Below are positions 38,668-50,195 of a stretch of 64,000 nucleotides of DNA, one piece after another. The notes below the pieces were generated by a model, which had not been told where the DNA came from, did not search any database, and saw only the letters and a list, made by a program, of their open reading frames with translations. The first letter of the stretch is position 1. Each line of letters begins with the position of its first letter. The DNA comes from Gossypium raimondii (taxonomy: Eukaryota > Streptophyta > Magnoliopsida > Malvales > Malvaceae), in NCBI RefSeq assembly GCF_025698545.1, contig NC_068575.1, positions 53,019,980 to 53,083,979 on the forward strand, read 5' to 3'. A program made the position numbers and the translations under genes.

Positions 38668-38960
38668 TTAGTATTGATTTTCCGCCATCAATGTATCATC
38701 TTCTAGTAGATTTCTTACATATTCTGGTGGATGTATATGGATAATTAACTGTTCCATTTTGCCTCTAGTCTCTTTAGTAATACGATCAGCTACTTTGTTG
38801 TTGTCCCTCAAGATATGACGGAGTGGCACATCCTAATCTTTAAAGCACCACTCGTATACTTTACGAACTTCACAATATTTACTGTTCACAGCTAAACCGT
38901 TTTGGATAACTAAGACATTGTCCTTTTCAATTTCCACTTTTAAGTTCATTCAACAAATAA
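38668..38960 (-). pseudogene. Orphan RNase H fragment of LINE type
   Basis: The minus strand reads DNVLVIQNGLAVNSKYCEV, then VRKVYEWCFKD, a stop, and VPLRHILRDNNKVADRITKE, ending at a TAA at 38668-38670. RHILRDNNKVAD matches the C-terminal RNase H-like (RVT_3) domain seen at the end of plant LINEs and in related host sequences. The domain N-terminus and any reverse transcriptase are absent, and one stop interrupts it. No flanking duplication was found. Confidence 0.7.
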
Positions 38961-40233
38961 TATTGAGTTTACATATAAATTGGTAATAAATCAATAACAT
39001 GCAAGTATTTACTTACTAGATTCCGATTTATTTTTTGAAATTTTGACTTATTTTATTATTAAAATTATTCTTTATCTCGTGCGTGGTTGTTTGTAATTTA
39101 AATTTTAATAAGGTATTTTTATTTAGTAGTTTAAAACTTTTATTAGAAAAAGCGATAAATATTAAAATTACACATAAACTTTGTTACAATTGTAACGTTA
39201 TACATCAACTTTAATTTGGTGTATGTATATATATCAAACTTTAATTTTGGTTTAATTTTCACATTTCACTAATCTCGTTAATTATATAACACAATTTTCC
39301 ATTAAATCATGTATAAATTGTTGACATAACATTTTATTAAGTTAAAAACAAACAAATTTAAATTATTTTCACTTAGATTTAAAAATAAACACACTTGGAA
39401 AAAGGGTTTCTTATTTTCTATTTAAATTTGTTTGTTTGTATTTTAATATTAGAATTTTAATTTAAATTTAATGTTTTTATTTTAAATAAACTTAATTACC
39501 ACAAGCTACTTTTTGATTGATTGAATGTGCCACATGGTATAATCTAATTGGTGTCATATGTTAACTGATTTTTTAACATCGCCATCTAAAATAATGAACT
39601 CAACCAAATAACGAAATCATAATTTAAATACCAACTTGAGAAAAAAACATGCATACCACGTTAACCCATGAATGCCATATGTATTTCATAGCCTTACTAA
39701 CTTCATGTAAAATGGCCGATTGCCGTTATTCAATGATGACTTAAATGTCATCTTCTTCCTCTTGAAAAAACGAAGCATTCTTCGTTTTTTTTTTCTTTTG
39801 ATTCGTGGGAGGGCATTGAAAGTATTATGCAAATCTTTTTGTTCTTTTTAAAATGGCGATTCGCCATTTACCTTCCCTGGAAGTTAAAATTCCTTTTATA
39901 CATGAATAAAGACGTGCCCTTATGGGCATTTTTTCTTACACACACTACTGAACAATGTGAGAGCATTTCTCAAACCGCGGATGGAGCTATATATTCGGTT
40001 TAATAAAAATAAATTAGGATGAAAAAGTTGACTTAAAATTATAGATGAGATCTTGAATATTTGAAGTATATTGAACTTGTATATGCTTAAAAGAGAGAAT
40101 TTTACCAACCAAAAAAAAAGCAAGATTATCCAAATTGTAATAGCTAATGCATTTACACGTTTATTACATCATAAAACCAATGACAAGAGAAAGAAAATAA
40201 AGGACATATAATATCATATGATAAACTAATTGC
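38961..40233. other. Intergenic and PME 3' region, no gene
   Basis: AT-rich. Around 39180-39650 phrases such as TTAATTTGGTGTATG and TAATTGGTGTCATATG suggest an old fold-back repeat, not delimited. The 67-residue frame at 39920-40123 has no domain. Confidence 0.45.
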
Positions 40234-41992
40234 TTATATTAAAGTTGCATTATAAGGAACTCCTGTATCTGGCAACCAATCGTCTCCCAACAAAAAAGAC
40301 GACACCGTAAAGTTAATAGCATCGGTAGCATTAATCACATGGTAACCAGGCCATGTGACCCTATTCGAAGTGTTTGATCCAAGTCCATTATTGTCATACT
40401 CAGCATAGTACAATGTACTCAAGGCAAAATCTCCATCCCATTCTCTCCATCCGGCGGGGTCTATTAAATTGTCCATGAAACTTTGCATGTATACTGTCCT
40501 TGAATACTCTTTCCATGGTCTCCCCAAATATGTTTTGAAGCTTGTATTGCTCGAGGCCAGATCATCAGCAGCCATGATATTGCAGTTGTGAATTGATGTG
40601 CCAGTGTTTTGGTTCGGGTCGGTTCGCCCTTGTGCGGTGATAGCATTGAATTGGCCGCTCATTGGCTGTCGAGGATATATGTTGCAATTCTGCAAAACAA
40701 CGGCAGCGTTTCCAAATATGAAATCAACGGTGCCATAGATGTCACATTCTCTATAGAATTGCCTCATGGAATGAGTGTATAAGGTATCTTGGTATCCTTC
40801 GAAGCTGCAACTATAAAATGCTGACAAATCGGCCCCACTTCGAAGTGCGACAGCCTGATGCTTGATTGCTCCAGCAGTATTTTGGAAAGTTATATTTACC
40901 GCAACGAAGTTTGAAGCCACCACAGCTATAAAATTAATCATAAATGATCAAAATTAAGCTGATAAACATTATGCAAATTCACATGTAGTTTTTGAATAAC
41001 TTACCGAAAGTTGCAGAGTTAAAGGTTGTCCACCCGTCAACAACACTGCGGTTTCCAGTGATAATTGTCTGATTGATTCCGTCACCGATCATCATCAAGT
41101 ATTTTTTGTTCTTAGGAATGGAAACGTACTCTTGATAAACACCGGCAGGGATGTAAATCAAGAAGTAACCATTTACACCATTCGTGTTGTTTGGTGCTGC
41201 TGATATAGCGTCGTTGATGGTAGTGAAATTTCCGCTACCGTCTTGGCTCACTGTCACGATGTTACTGATTAATACTTCATTATCAGAACCACTTGTTTGA
41301 AGAAGCTTTCTTTGGCCTAGAGACTCATAAATTGTTGACAGAGTCTGACTAGACAATTTCATTAGCAAACGCCTATGTTTGAAACCTATCTGCTTACTAC
41401 TAGGATGCCGTGAGGCTGATTTTTTCTCCTTAGGAACCCATCCCTTTGTAAAAAGAGCGAGAGAAACACTGTAAAGCTTTGTGTCATTAGACATAGGAAC
41501 TGTGATGTTTTCCCTTATGCCTCGAGCTGAAGCAGTGGATTGTTTGCCGTCCAAACAGGTTTGCTGGTTAGTTAAAATAGAACTAAGAAGAGTTTGTACA
41601 TCCTCAGCTTCCACGGGGGGTAGAGTTTCACTAGTGCCATTGACGGTTTTAAAGGAGCTCGAAAGGAAATCCATGTTCAAGCTAGCTAGATAGCAGCAGT
41701 CCTCTAAAGCACGAATGGCGGATATTGATAATGAGGACCGGTATTTATGTAGATACTCATTGACTAAGTCGAGGAATTTTCGAGACTGTGACAGAGCTTT
41801 GCGAATGGAGAAACGACCGTATCCATAGACATTGGTGGTTCGATTAGGGAGCATCGATTTGCAATAGGAAGGGTATGGAGTGGAGTCGCAGATGGTCCCC
41901 GGTGAGACAGGGTCAGATGGGGAAGCATCTGCAAGAGAAGGAGAGAGAAAGAAGAAAGATATTGTTAGAAGATACAATAGCATGGAAGCCAT
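40234..41992 (-). CDS. Pectin methylesterase with inhibitor pro-domain (type I PME), two exons
   Basis: Hydrolyses methyl esters of homogalacturonan in the cell wall. Minus-strand exons are 41992-41005 and 40925-40234, joined by a 79-bp GT-AG intron (phase 1), giving 559 aa. Residues 1-22 look like a secretory signal peptide. A PMEI domain (about 30-185) with Cys pairs comes next, then two basic processing motifs, RRLL (207-210) and RKLL (228-231), where subtilases are known to release the mature enzyme. The catalytic domain has QAVALR (353-358), YQDTLY with D376, [10 protein letters not shown] with nucleophile D397, and LGRPW with R465. All key residues are present. It has no intron at the position where the PME at 47572-50195 has its first intron. 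Confidence 0.95.
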
Positions 41993-42025
41993 AGCTTTTG
42001 GAAAGATGGTTCCTGGGGTTTGGTG

Positions 42026-42033
42026 TATTTAAA
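42026..42033 (-). promoter_or_regulatory. Possible TATA box of the minus-strand PME
   Basis: TTTAAATA on the minus strand, about 35 bp upstream of the start codon. It is close to the ATG, so the leader would be very short. Assigned by position and sequence only. Confidence 0.45.
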
Positions 42034-42049
42034 GAGAAGGTATGTTGAT

Positions 42050-43397
42050 TCTATTTCTAGCACGACACCTTCATCTTAATGAGGATAAACGATAATTCAT
42101 TTGTAAATTGAAGTAAACTGCTAAGACTTTTGGATTCTAATCCATGATTAGGGAAACCAAGCAACCAAGGGTTCCAATGACATTAACGTAATTTACAAGT
42201 TAGTTTTTGCGTATATTAAAGAAAGAAAACTCATCGCGCATGCCAGGACTTTGTTCAAAGCACTTGGGATCGAGTTTATTTCGGAAACAATGAAGCTTCC
42301 CCAAACTATAAAATTAGATCCATCTATTTCCCACTTTTCCTTTAATATAAACTATCAATATTCTAAAGTTGAAATTTATTATATGGTTTACTTTTTCAAT
42401 TATATCATTTTTAAAATGTTACAAATCTTACAATATTTTTTCATAAATAAATCTAATACATTTCAATTAATATATACAATCAAATCTGTACATTAGATAA
42501 GATACATAATTACGTGTAAATATACATGCATATTTATTTTAGACGAAGAAAGTTTTGTTAATTTGTAGATATACTAAAACATTTAAAGTAATAAAATACT
42601 TTTTATAGTCATTTATAATATTCCCCTCATTTATAGTCATTCAGTTGAAAACGTTTAAAGTAATAAAATACTTTTTAGAGCATTTACTTAAACATGTGGT
42701 TGCACTATTTTTCTTGTGGCTAGCAGAAGTTATGATAAAGGGTCCTAGTCTCGAAAGAGATACAACTATTACGAGCTATTCTTAGAAGTGGTATATTATT
42801 AAGTTTCGTACGAGATGTAACCCTTATGCCACATAATGGTTGTAGACCCCCTAGAAAAAGACACGTGTAGAAATAAACACTAAAGAGATTTCAAGAGAAA
42901 TAAATGATTCAGTGATCTGATCAAATAAAATAATATTGCTATGGTTCAAGATAAAGTAAAAGTCTTTACTTCGGCTTGGACACGACAATGGAAATGTGTT
43001 GAATCAAGAACAAATAGCAAGCGCCTTTATCATGGACGCTTTATTCTGCCTCCACTTATGAAAGGCCAAGCTGACACAATACGATGCGAAGAGCTTTACT
43101 TGGAGAACTAAAAGGAACATGCATTACACGTGCAAAATCTGAGAAAATACCACACGAATAATCTACCATAGTAGGTATTCAAGAATCAGTCTATGAAATT
43201 TTAATGTATTTGAAAGAAAATGTATTGAGAGGGAATTTGTACGTCTCTTTTGAGTTTTTTTTTTCGCTTGGCTTCAATGTCTTAGAGAATTTCTATGAGA
43301 AATCTTATTTTCCAAAGTAAAGCTAATTTAGACATATTTGAATCTAAAAAATTACCAAAGACTGTACGGTTTACCAGACTAAAGTCTTAGTCTCATA
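42050..43397. other. Intergenic between the PMEs, part 1
   Basis: AT-rich. A word of about 30 bp, TTTAAAGTAATAAAATACTTTTT, is repeated near 42580 and 42652, a 72-bp local duplication. No gene seen. Confidence 0.5.
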
Positions 43398-43612
43398 ACA
43401 CTAGTATTAGAGAAATGATTATATGAAACTATGATTCCACGTGACAAATCGGTTCTTTCCTCCTAATTTTCAGTCATTTCCTTCTGAAAAAATTTAAATA
43501 CAACTAAAAATGGTAAAAATCAAGAGGCAAAAGTTGATTTGTTATTTTCCTATTAGAAAGAGATAGGGATGACATGGAATCATAGTTTTATACAATCTCT
43601 TCTTCTAGTATT
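43398..43612. repeat. Fold-back repeat, about 215 bp
   Basis: Left arm CTAGTATTAGAGAAATGATT...ATGATTCCACGTGAC and right arm GATGACATGGAATCATAG...CTTCTAGTATTAAG are near-perfect inverted copies, about 45 bp each, around a centre of about 120 bp. It looks like a small MITE; target duplication not clear. Confidence 0.6.
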
Positions 43613-46600
43613 AAGTACAAATCCTAGGTCTCACTTCAAATGAAAGTCTTAATTTAAAAAATTAGGTTATTCAGGAATTTTAAAATAGACAAATAAGTTT
43701 GACGTTTATTGCATATTAAAATTCATTTGGCATGTAAATACTAACATTATACTTTTAGTAAATAAAACTATAAAATCTAATAAATCAAAACAAATAAGCT
43801 CAAATCTTGTCATCAGTTTTGCACAAAATTTTATTCTCTGAATTTTTAAAATTTAAAATTTTAATTAAAACTCAAATGGTAATAATTAAATTATGTTATT
43901 AGTATTATATGTTTATAGATTTGACATTGCTTTTGTGGGGGATAATTCTATTTTTTAACTCAAGTGGTGCCAAAAAGTGTTTTTCTATCCAAACTCAAAA
44001 CCTTTTTTTATTTACGAGTCCTGAAGTAAAATTATCAAAATGTCCTCAATTATATTAACTATTTAAAATTTTAGATTAATTTGTATTTCATATATCATTA
44101 TATTAAATTATTTAAATATCATTTATCATTTTCTTTATTTTTAAAAATATTTCATGTATCATTAATTTTACAAAAAATTATATTAATTACTTAAAAGATT
44201 GTTAAAATGTATATTTTATCTATCATTATATTAAATATTATCTAAATTAATTTATTTTTATTTTTCAATATTATGTCTAAAATGTATATTTTAACTTTCT
44301 CCTCAAATTTGGGCAACAATATTAAGCACTTAAAATTATAAATCACACCTTTTTCCGGTACTTTTGAAAACATTTTTGTAATTCCAAATTAGCCCTTAGT
44401 CAATATTCTTTAATTAGATTATTCTTAGTCTATATGTTTTATAAATTTTAAATTTTTAATTTTGACGCAAGCGATTGTCTTTAAACTCATTAATTGATTT
44501 TTTGTAAGTAATATGTAAAAATAACAAATTGACATTACATATGATAATATATTTATTGCATTAAAACTAACACAATTTTTTAATTTAATAATTACTGTTT
44601 AAGAAGGATTAAAATTTGAAATTCAAAAAATATTGAAATTAAAACTATAACTTAAACATGAATTAAAGTACATGCATGGCTCCTATTTCTCCTACACTCT
44701 TAGTTGTTTATGTTTTAATTAATTGCATTTGCATGTATCACCTTCCCTAGATTTGCCCAATGGCTGAGTAGCCCGTCTGGCCCAGTAGGTCCAATTTAAT
44801 TAGAGTTATTTGGATAAAGATTTTTGTAGGTCAAGTTGGTTCAATTCAACCCGAATATAATATAAACAATAAAATTTATTTTTTAAAATTTAAATTTAAT
44901 TATAAAAAATATTTTATTATTATTTAGATAGTGTCCGTCCCAACTTGAAATGGGCTTGAACTTGAAAATTTTTAAAATCAAACTTCAACTGTATTTATGA
45001 ACACTTCTAACAAGTCACCCATATTTTTATTATTAAGTATTCTTGAAATTAATTAAGATGTTGGAGTTAAAATTTTGCTTTTATGAAATATATTTTGTTT
45101 GGTAGATTTTTGAAATTTTTTACATAAATTGTGGAATATAGTAATTAATATTTCTCGGTTGCATTTTTCTATGCTATTATTTTAGTTTGTTTGGGTTAAA
45201 CTTGACAAAATCTTTCCATTAATCTTCCCTAGAAACTTTAAACATCATTAGCAAGTTTACCATGTTGTTATATGTAGACAAGATAAAAAATGGAAACTAA
45301 TATTTTAAATTTCTTAAAATAATCATTTAAACGTTTAACATTTATATAAGTGTTCAAGTGAAAATTAAACCTTTCAAAATGGTTAATAAGAGCCTAACCT
45401 TTTCGCAAGTGCTCAAATAAAGGTCAAATCATTTCAAAAATACTTCTCAAATGCCGTATATCATATTTTAAATTATGTTTTGATTGCTTTATTTTCTTTT
45501 CAAGTAATGCTTGATTCAGGTGTTATGTGTTTTATTCTAAACATGTCAGCATTTACCAATTTTTTTTTACGAATTGGGCTGAAATGCGTGAAAAGCCCTT
45601 ATTTGAGCACTTGTGTAAATGTTATGCCCTTATTTGACCATTTTAAAAAATATTTTTTGGGGAAAGATATAATTAAAAAAAATAGAAAATTGTTTTTTTA
45701 TAATTTAAGGGTGTATTTAAAAATTATAAAGTAATTGGATCAATGTATCCCTCTTGTATTTGCAAAGATTTCTAATTTTCTATGTGTGTGTTTGATCGAT
45801 AAAGTGAAAATAAATCATAATTCTTCATGTCCTATTTGATAGTATAAATTGTAACAATACAAATACATAATTTTAGATTCTAAAATTATTATAATAAGAT
45901 AGTATTTATAATAACTAATATCTAATTAAAACTTAATTTGAAGTTATGTATATTACATATAGGAGAATGGATAATATTCCATTGGAGCAGAACAGGATAA
46001 ATGAAGTTAAGTCTTTATACTATAAAATAATTAATACTAAATATTTTTAAATTGTAATATATTTATTATTAAAATATTAATATAAAGTATTTGCCAAAAA
46101 GGTTAAGAATATTATTTAACATTCAAAATCATTAATGTTATAATTTATTATTAAAAATCATAATATTAAAGAATTTCATTAAAACAATTAATTAGATCAA
46201 TATTTAAATAATTAATTAGATCAATATTTAAATAATTAATTATATTATATTATATTAAAATAATATTTAATATTTTAAAATGGAAATAAAATGTTGTTTT
46301 TAATATAATAATATTTAACTTAATTCAAATTAATTTTTCAAAAGAAAAATAAAGAATTCTCAATTGATGGATTGAGATATTTTAAAAAAATATTCTTCAT
46401 AGATTATTTTCCACAGAACAAACTCACTTTTAATTATAAAATATAGATTTGTCATTTAGAAAAGTACAATTATTGGTCAGATTCTTAACTTTACTCAAAT
46501 CTAGTCCAACCTACGAACATAACATTGGTGGACTATATATTTTTTTTTGGAGGTAGTACACTGTTCCTTTTACAACATTTGATATTGTAAATGATATTAT

Positions 46601-47460
46601 CAACTTACCAATTGAAAATATCCACGTGTTAAATCGATTTTCCTGATAATATAAAAATTATATGGATATAAATTTTGCCGCAAAAGAAGGGGAAGGAAGC
46701 ACAGCCTTTGGGTGCCTTTATTAACTTTTTCCATATGCTAATGCTATCTAGCTAGGCACTATGATGGTCGAAGATAGTAGTGATGATAAGCACCGTCTGT
46801 CCTCTTGTTGGTCCACAGTTGTTGCTTGAATAAAGACAAAAATACTGGTCCTTAAGTGTTATCAACTCTTCTTGCTATATGTGGGCTATTGAGAAAAAGT
46901 AAGTTTAAGATTAGGAGGTATTCTTCATTACTCTCTCCATAATTATGAATTTTATGGGAACACTTTATGGATGTGGTTGATGGACGTATTAAGTGAAAGC
47001 ATGAGCGTGGCGTACCCAGCCCAACCATCATCATCAGGCTTTTAATTTTGTCACGTGCATTTCTGCTCCCAAGTTCAAAAAATTTGGCACTCTTTCGTAT
47101 TTCGAATCTCTGCATTTTAAAAAAATTTGTAATTTATGAATCTGGCATTTGGTTCTTTATTACAAGTTTAAAGATACGGCTTCTGTCACAGAAAAATGCG
47201 TATCGTTAAGACTGCGGCTTTAATCAACTACTTAGAGGCGCAATTTGTCATGAACATTGTGCTGCTGCTTGACATTTGCATATTCACGACAAAGATTCAC
47301 CTCATGCTATCTGCCACTCAAAACTTAATTTCCTCTCTAAACAGCTAGCATCAGATTCGATTAGGCTGTTACTGTAGGCCCCAAAAAGCCAAAAGTTCCC
47401 TTCAAGCTCTGCAGATCTTGTGAGTTCCGAATACAAACATTACTCTACTCAACAGTGATC
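43613..47460. other. Intergenic between the PMEs, part 2
   Basis: About 3.8 kb of AT-rich spacer. Inverted CTCAAATAAAGG/CCCTTATTTGAG pairs near 45410-45650 hint at another degenerate fold-back. A 24-bp word (AATTAATTAGATCAATATTT) is repeated in tandem at about 46188-46235. The minus frame 46852-47115 has no domain and is rejected. Confidence 0.45.
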
Positions 47461-47468
47461 ACCAAGCT

Positions 47469-47476
47469 TATTTAAT
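47469..47476 (+). promoter_or_regulatory. Possible TATA box of the plus-strand PME
   Basis: TATTTAAT, about 100 bp upstream of the chosen start at 47572. Position and sequence only. Confidence 0.4.
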
Positions 47477-47571
47477 AGCCAACCAGCCAATTCGCCTTTG
47501 TCCATTTGTCAGTAACTAAGGGTCTAAGCTCTCTCCTTCTCCTACTCTCTGTTCTTTTACTAGCATCGAAC

Positions 47572-50195
47572 ATGTATCATCCTAGTGCAAGATCCAAGAC
47601 CTTGCTTGTTCTTTTACCCATTTCAGCACTTGTATTGGTCTTGCTTTCATTCGTAGCTCTTCTAACAAACAGCCCCAGAGCCACACAACTCCAGCATTTA
47701 CACGTCCACAATCACCTCCAAATTGCTCACTCAGCATGTGAAGCGACCTTATACCCCGACCTTTGCGTCTCCACCATCTCTGTTCTTCCAGATCTCGCTT
47801 CCAAATCACTGCCGGAGCTCATCCAAGCAACTTTAAACCAAACAATGTACGAGGTCCGTCTCTCCTCTGCCAACTGCACCGGCATTGAAAAGCGGATCAA
47901 AAGTTACAGCAAACGGGAAGAGGCAGCGATAAACGATTGCCTAGAGCTTTTTGATGACACCCTGGAGGAGCTGAAAGTTGCCCTTGCTGATCTCGCCCCT
48001 AAGAAATTAGCAGTCTCCAGGAACTACCACGACTTGCAGACATTTCTAAGCGCCGCGATGACCAACCAGTATACGTGTCTTGATGGGTTCGCACGTAGCA
48101 AAGGAAATGTTAGGAACATTATCAAAAAGGGTCTTCACAACATCACTCATCACGTGAGCAACTCTCTCGTAATGCTCAAAAAAGTCCCCGGTGTCAACAA
48201 ATCCAAATCCGAGTATTTTCCTCAACAGGGACGCTTGAAAAACGGGTTCCCTTCGTGGTTATCCCGCAAAGATCGAAAACTTCTACAGGCTTCAGTTAAT
48301 GAAACCGAGTTCGACCTCATAGTTGCCAAGGATGGCACTGGGAACTTCACTACCATCAACGACGCTGTTGCCGCTGCTCCAAATAATAGTAACACAAGGT
48401 AGTTTAGCTCACAAATTTGCGCTATTCCTCTTATATGTTACATTGAGAACGTTAATTAAGAGAGACTAATGAGGTGATTAACTACATTTGTTTGTAACAG
48501 GTTTGTGATATATATAAAAGCAGGGTCTTATCTTGAAAATGTAGAGGTGGTAAAGAAGAAGAAAATGCTGATGTTTGTGGGAGATGGGATCGGTAAGACA
48601 GTGGTGAAGGCCAGCAGAAATGTCGTTGATGGCTTTACTACTTTCCGTTCTGCCACCGTCGGTGAGTTCCAATTTCTCATTAACTTTTTAATTTACGACG
48701 AATTGAGTATTAATTTCTTTTACAAACTTTTTGGCTAGTAAAATAATTGTCTCAGGACTCACGAGTGTAATAATCCATGTTGGATGCATTCACTAGTTGG
48801 AAGGTTTATCTGACCATTGATTTTTGACCAAAAAAAGAAAAGAAATGAAGCCCATTGTGACCTATCCGGCTGATGGGCTTTTTGGTTCCTTTTATTTGTC
48901 ATGCTGCCTAGTCATATACAGATGACAGTGAATAGTCCTGAGAACTCGGCGCTTAGATAAAAGCAACCACGTTCGTTCAATGATGGACCACCACACTCCT
49001 CATGCGCTCGTCCATTGTCACTGATTTGGGATTACAGTCCCAGGCATTCAATTGTTTTATCCATTTCATATGAATGGCGAAAACTTTGATTTTTAGGACG
49101 TCGGTTACTTGTTTTATATTTTTAATTTATTATAGAAAAACATAAAATGTTTATTGTGCTTTTAAATTTTCGTGTGTCGGCAGCTCAGGATTGACGGAAG
49201 CGCGTTAATCATTAATATGTCTGGGAGAAAGTTTTTTGTCTTCACCCCTTTTTATTATTATTATTTAGAACAACAAATCCATTATTCCAATCTTTATTTG
49301 CTAGTCATAATCTAGTAATTAGAAAAGACTTTACAAAAATTTCAACGAACTCTATTGCTGCTCACATGCTAAGTGGGTCTTCTCCTTGATTTCGTTTATC
49401 TCCCTTCCTGGATCCCCACTTTTAATTATTTTGATCATTGTGGACAGTTATCCAACTAATCGTAGTAGTACTTTATATTTCCCTTTTTAATATATTTCAG
49501 CTGTGGTGGGGGAGGGATTCATAGCGAAAGGGATAACCTTCGAGAACTCGGCGGGGCCGAGCAAACACCAAGCAGTGGCTTTAAGGAGTGGGTCAGACCT
49601 CTCTGCATTCTACAAATGCAGCTTCGTTGCTTACCAAGACACTCTCTACGTCCATTCCCTTAGGCAATTCTATCGGGAATGTGACATATACGGGACAGTG
49701 GACTTCATATTCGGAAACGCAGCTGTTGTTTTCCAGGACTGCAATTTATATGCTCGTAAACCCAATCCAAACCAGAAGAACATTTTCACAGCTCAAGGAA
49801 GAGAAGACCCTAACCAGAACACTGGGATTTCAATTCTGAACTGCAAGATCGCTGCAGCTGCGGATTTAGTCCCCGTAAAATCATCTTTCAAGACGTATTT
49901 GGGGCGTCCTTGGAAAGAGTATTCCAGGACAGTTATTATGCGTTCGTACATTGATGATTCAGTGGATCCTGCCGGATGGTTAGAATGGAATGGGACGTTT
50001 GCTTTGAGTACCCTCTATTATGGGGAGTACCTGAACCGAGGGCCAGGGTCCAATACGAGTGCAAGAGTAACTTGGCCTGGTTATAGGGTCATCAACAGTT
50101 CCACTGAGGCAACTCAGTTTACTATTGAGCCATTTATACAAGGAAATGAGTGGCTAAATTCTAGCAATATTCCATTCGCTCTCGGCTTGAATTGA
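47572..50195 (+). CDS. Pectin methylesterase with inhibitor pro-domain (type I PME), three exons
   Basis: Same reaction as the minus-strand PME, demethylesterification of wall pectin. Exons 47572-48398, 48501-48661 and 49501-50195; GT-AG introns in phase 2 and phase 1; 560 aa. The start is the first ATG (47572). An in-frame TTG further upstream would add only a doubtful leader. Residues 11-32 are one long hydrophobic segment behind a basic N-terminus (MYHPSARSK), a signal-anchor layout. PMEI domain about 52-205 (C56, C65, C102, C123, C169), processing motif RKLL at 235-238, catalytic D376 in YQDTLY, D397 in DFIFGN and R465 in LGRPW, all at the same numbers as in the neighbour. It is divergent from that gene, about 5.6 kb away. 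Confidence 0.95.

Noticed and set aside
46852..47115. 87-residue minus-strand frame upstream of the plus-strand PME
   Set aside because: No domain, no splice or promoter context; probably PME upstream sequence.
47506..47571. A longer N-terminus for the plus-strand PME starting at TTG 47506
   Set aside because: It needs a TTG start, while a good in-frame ATG lies at 47572 and gives the expected family length of 560 aa.
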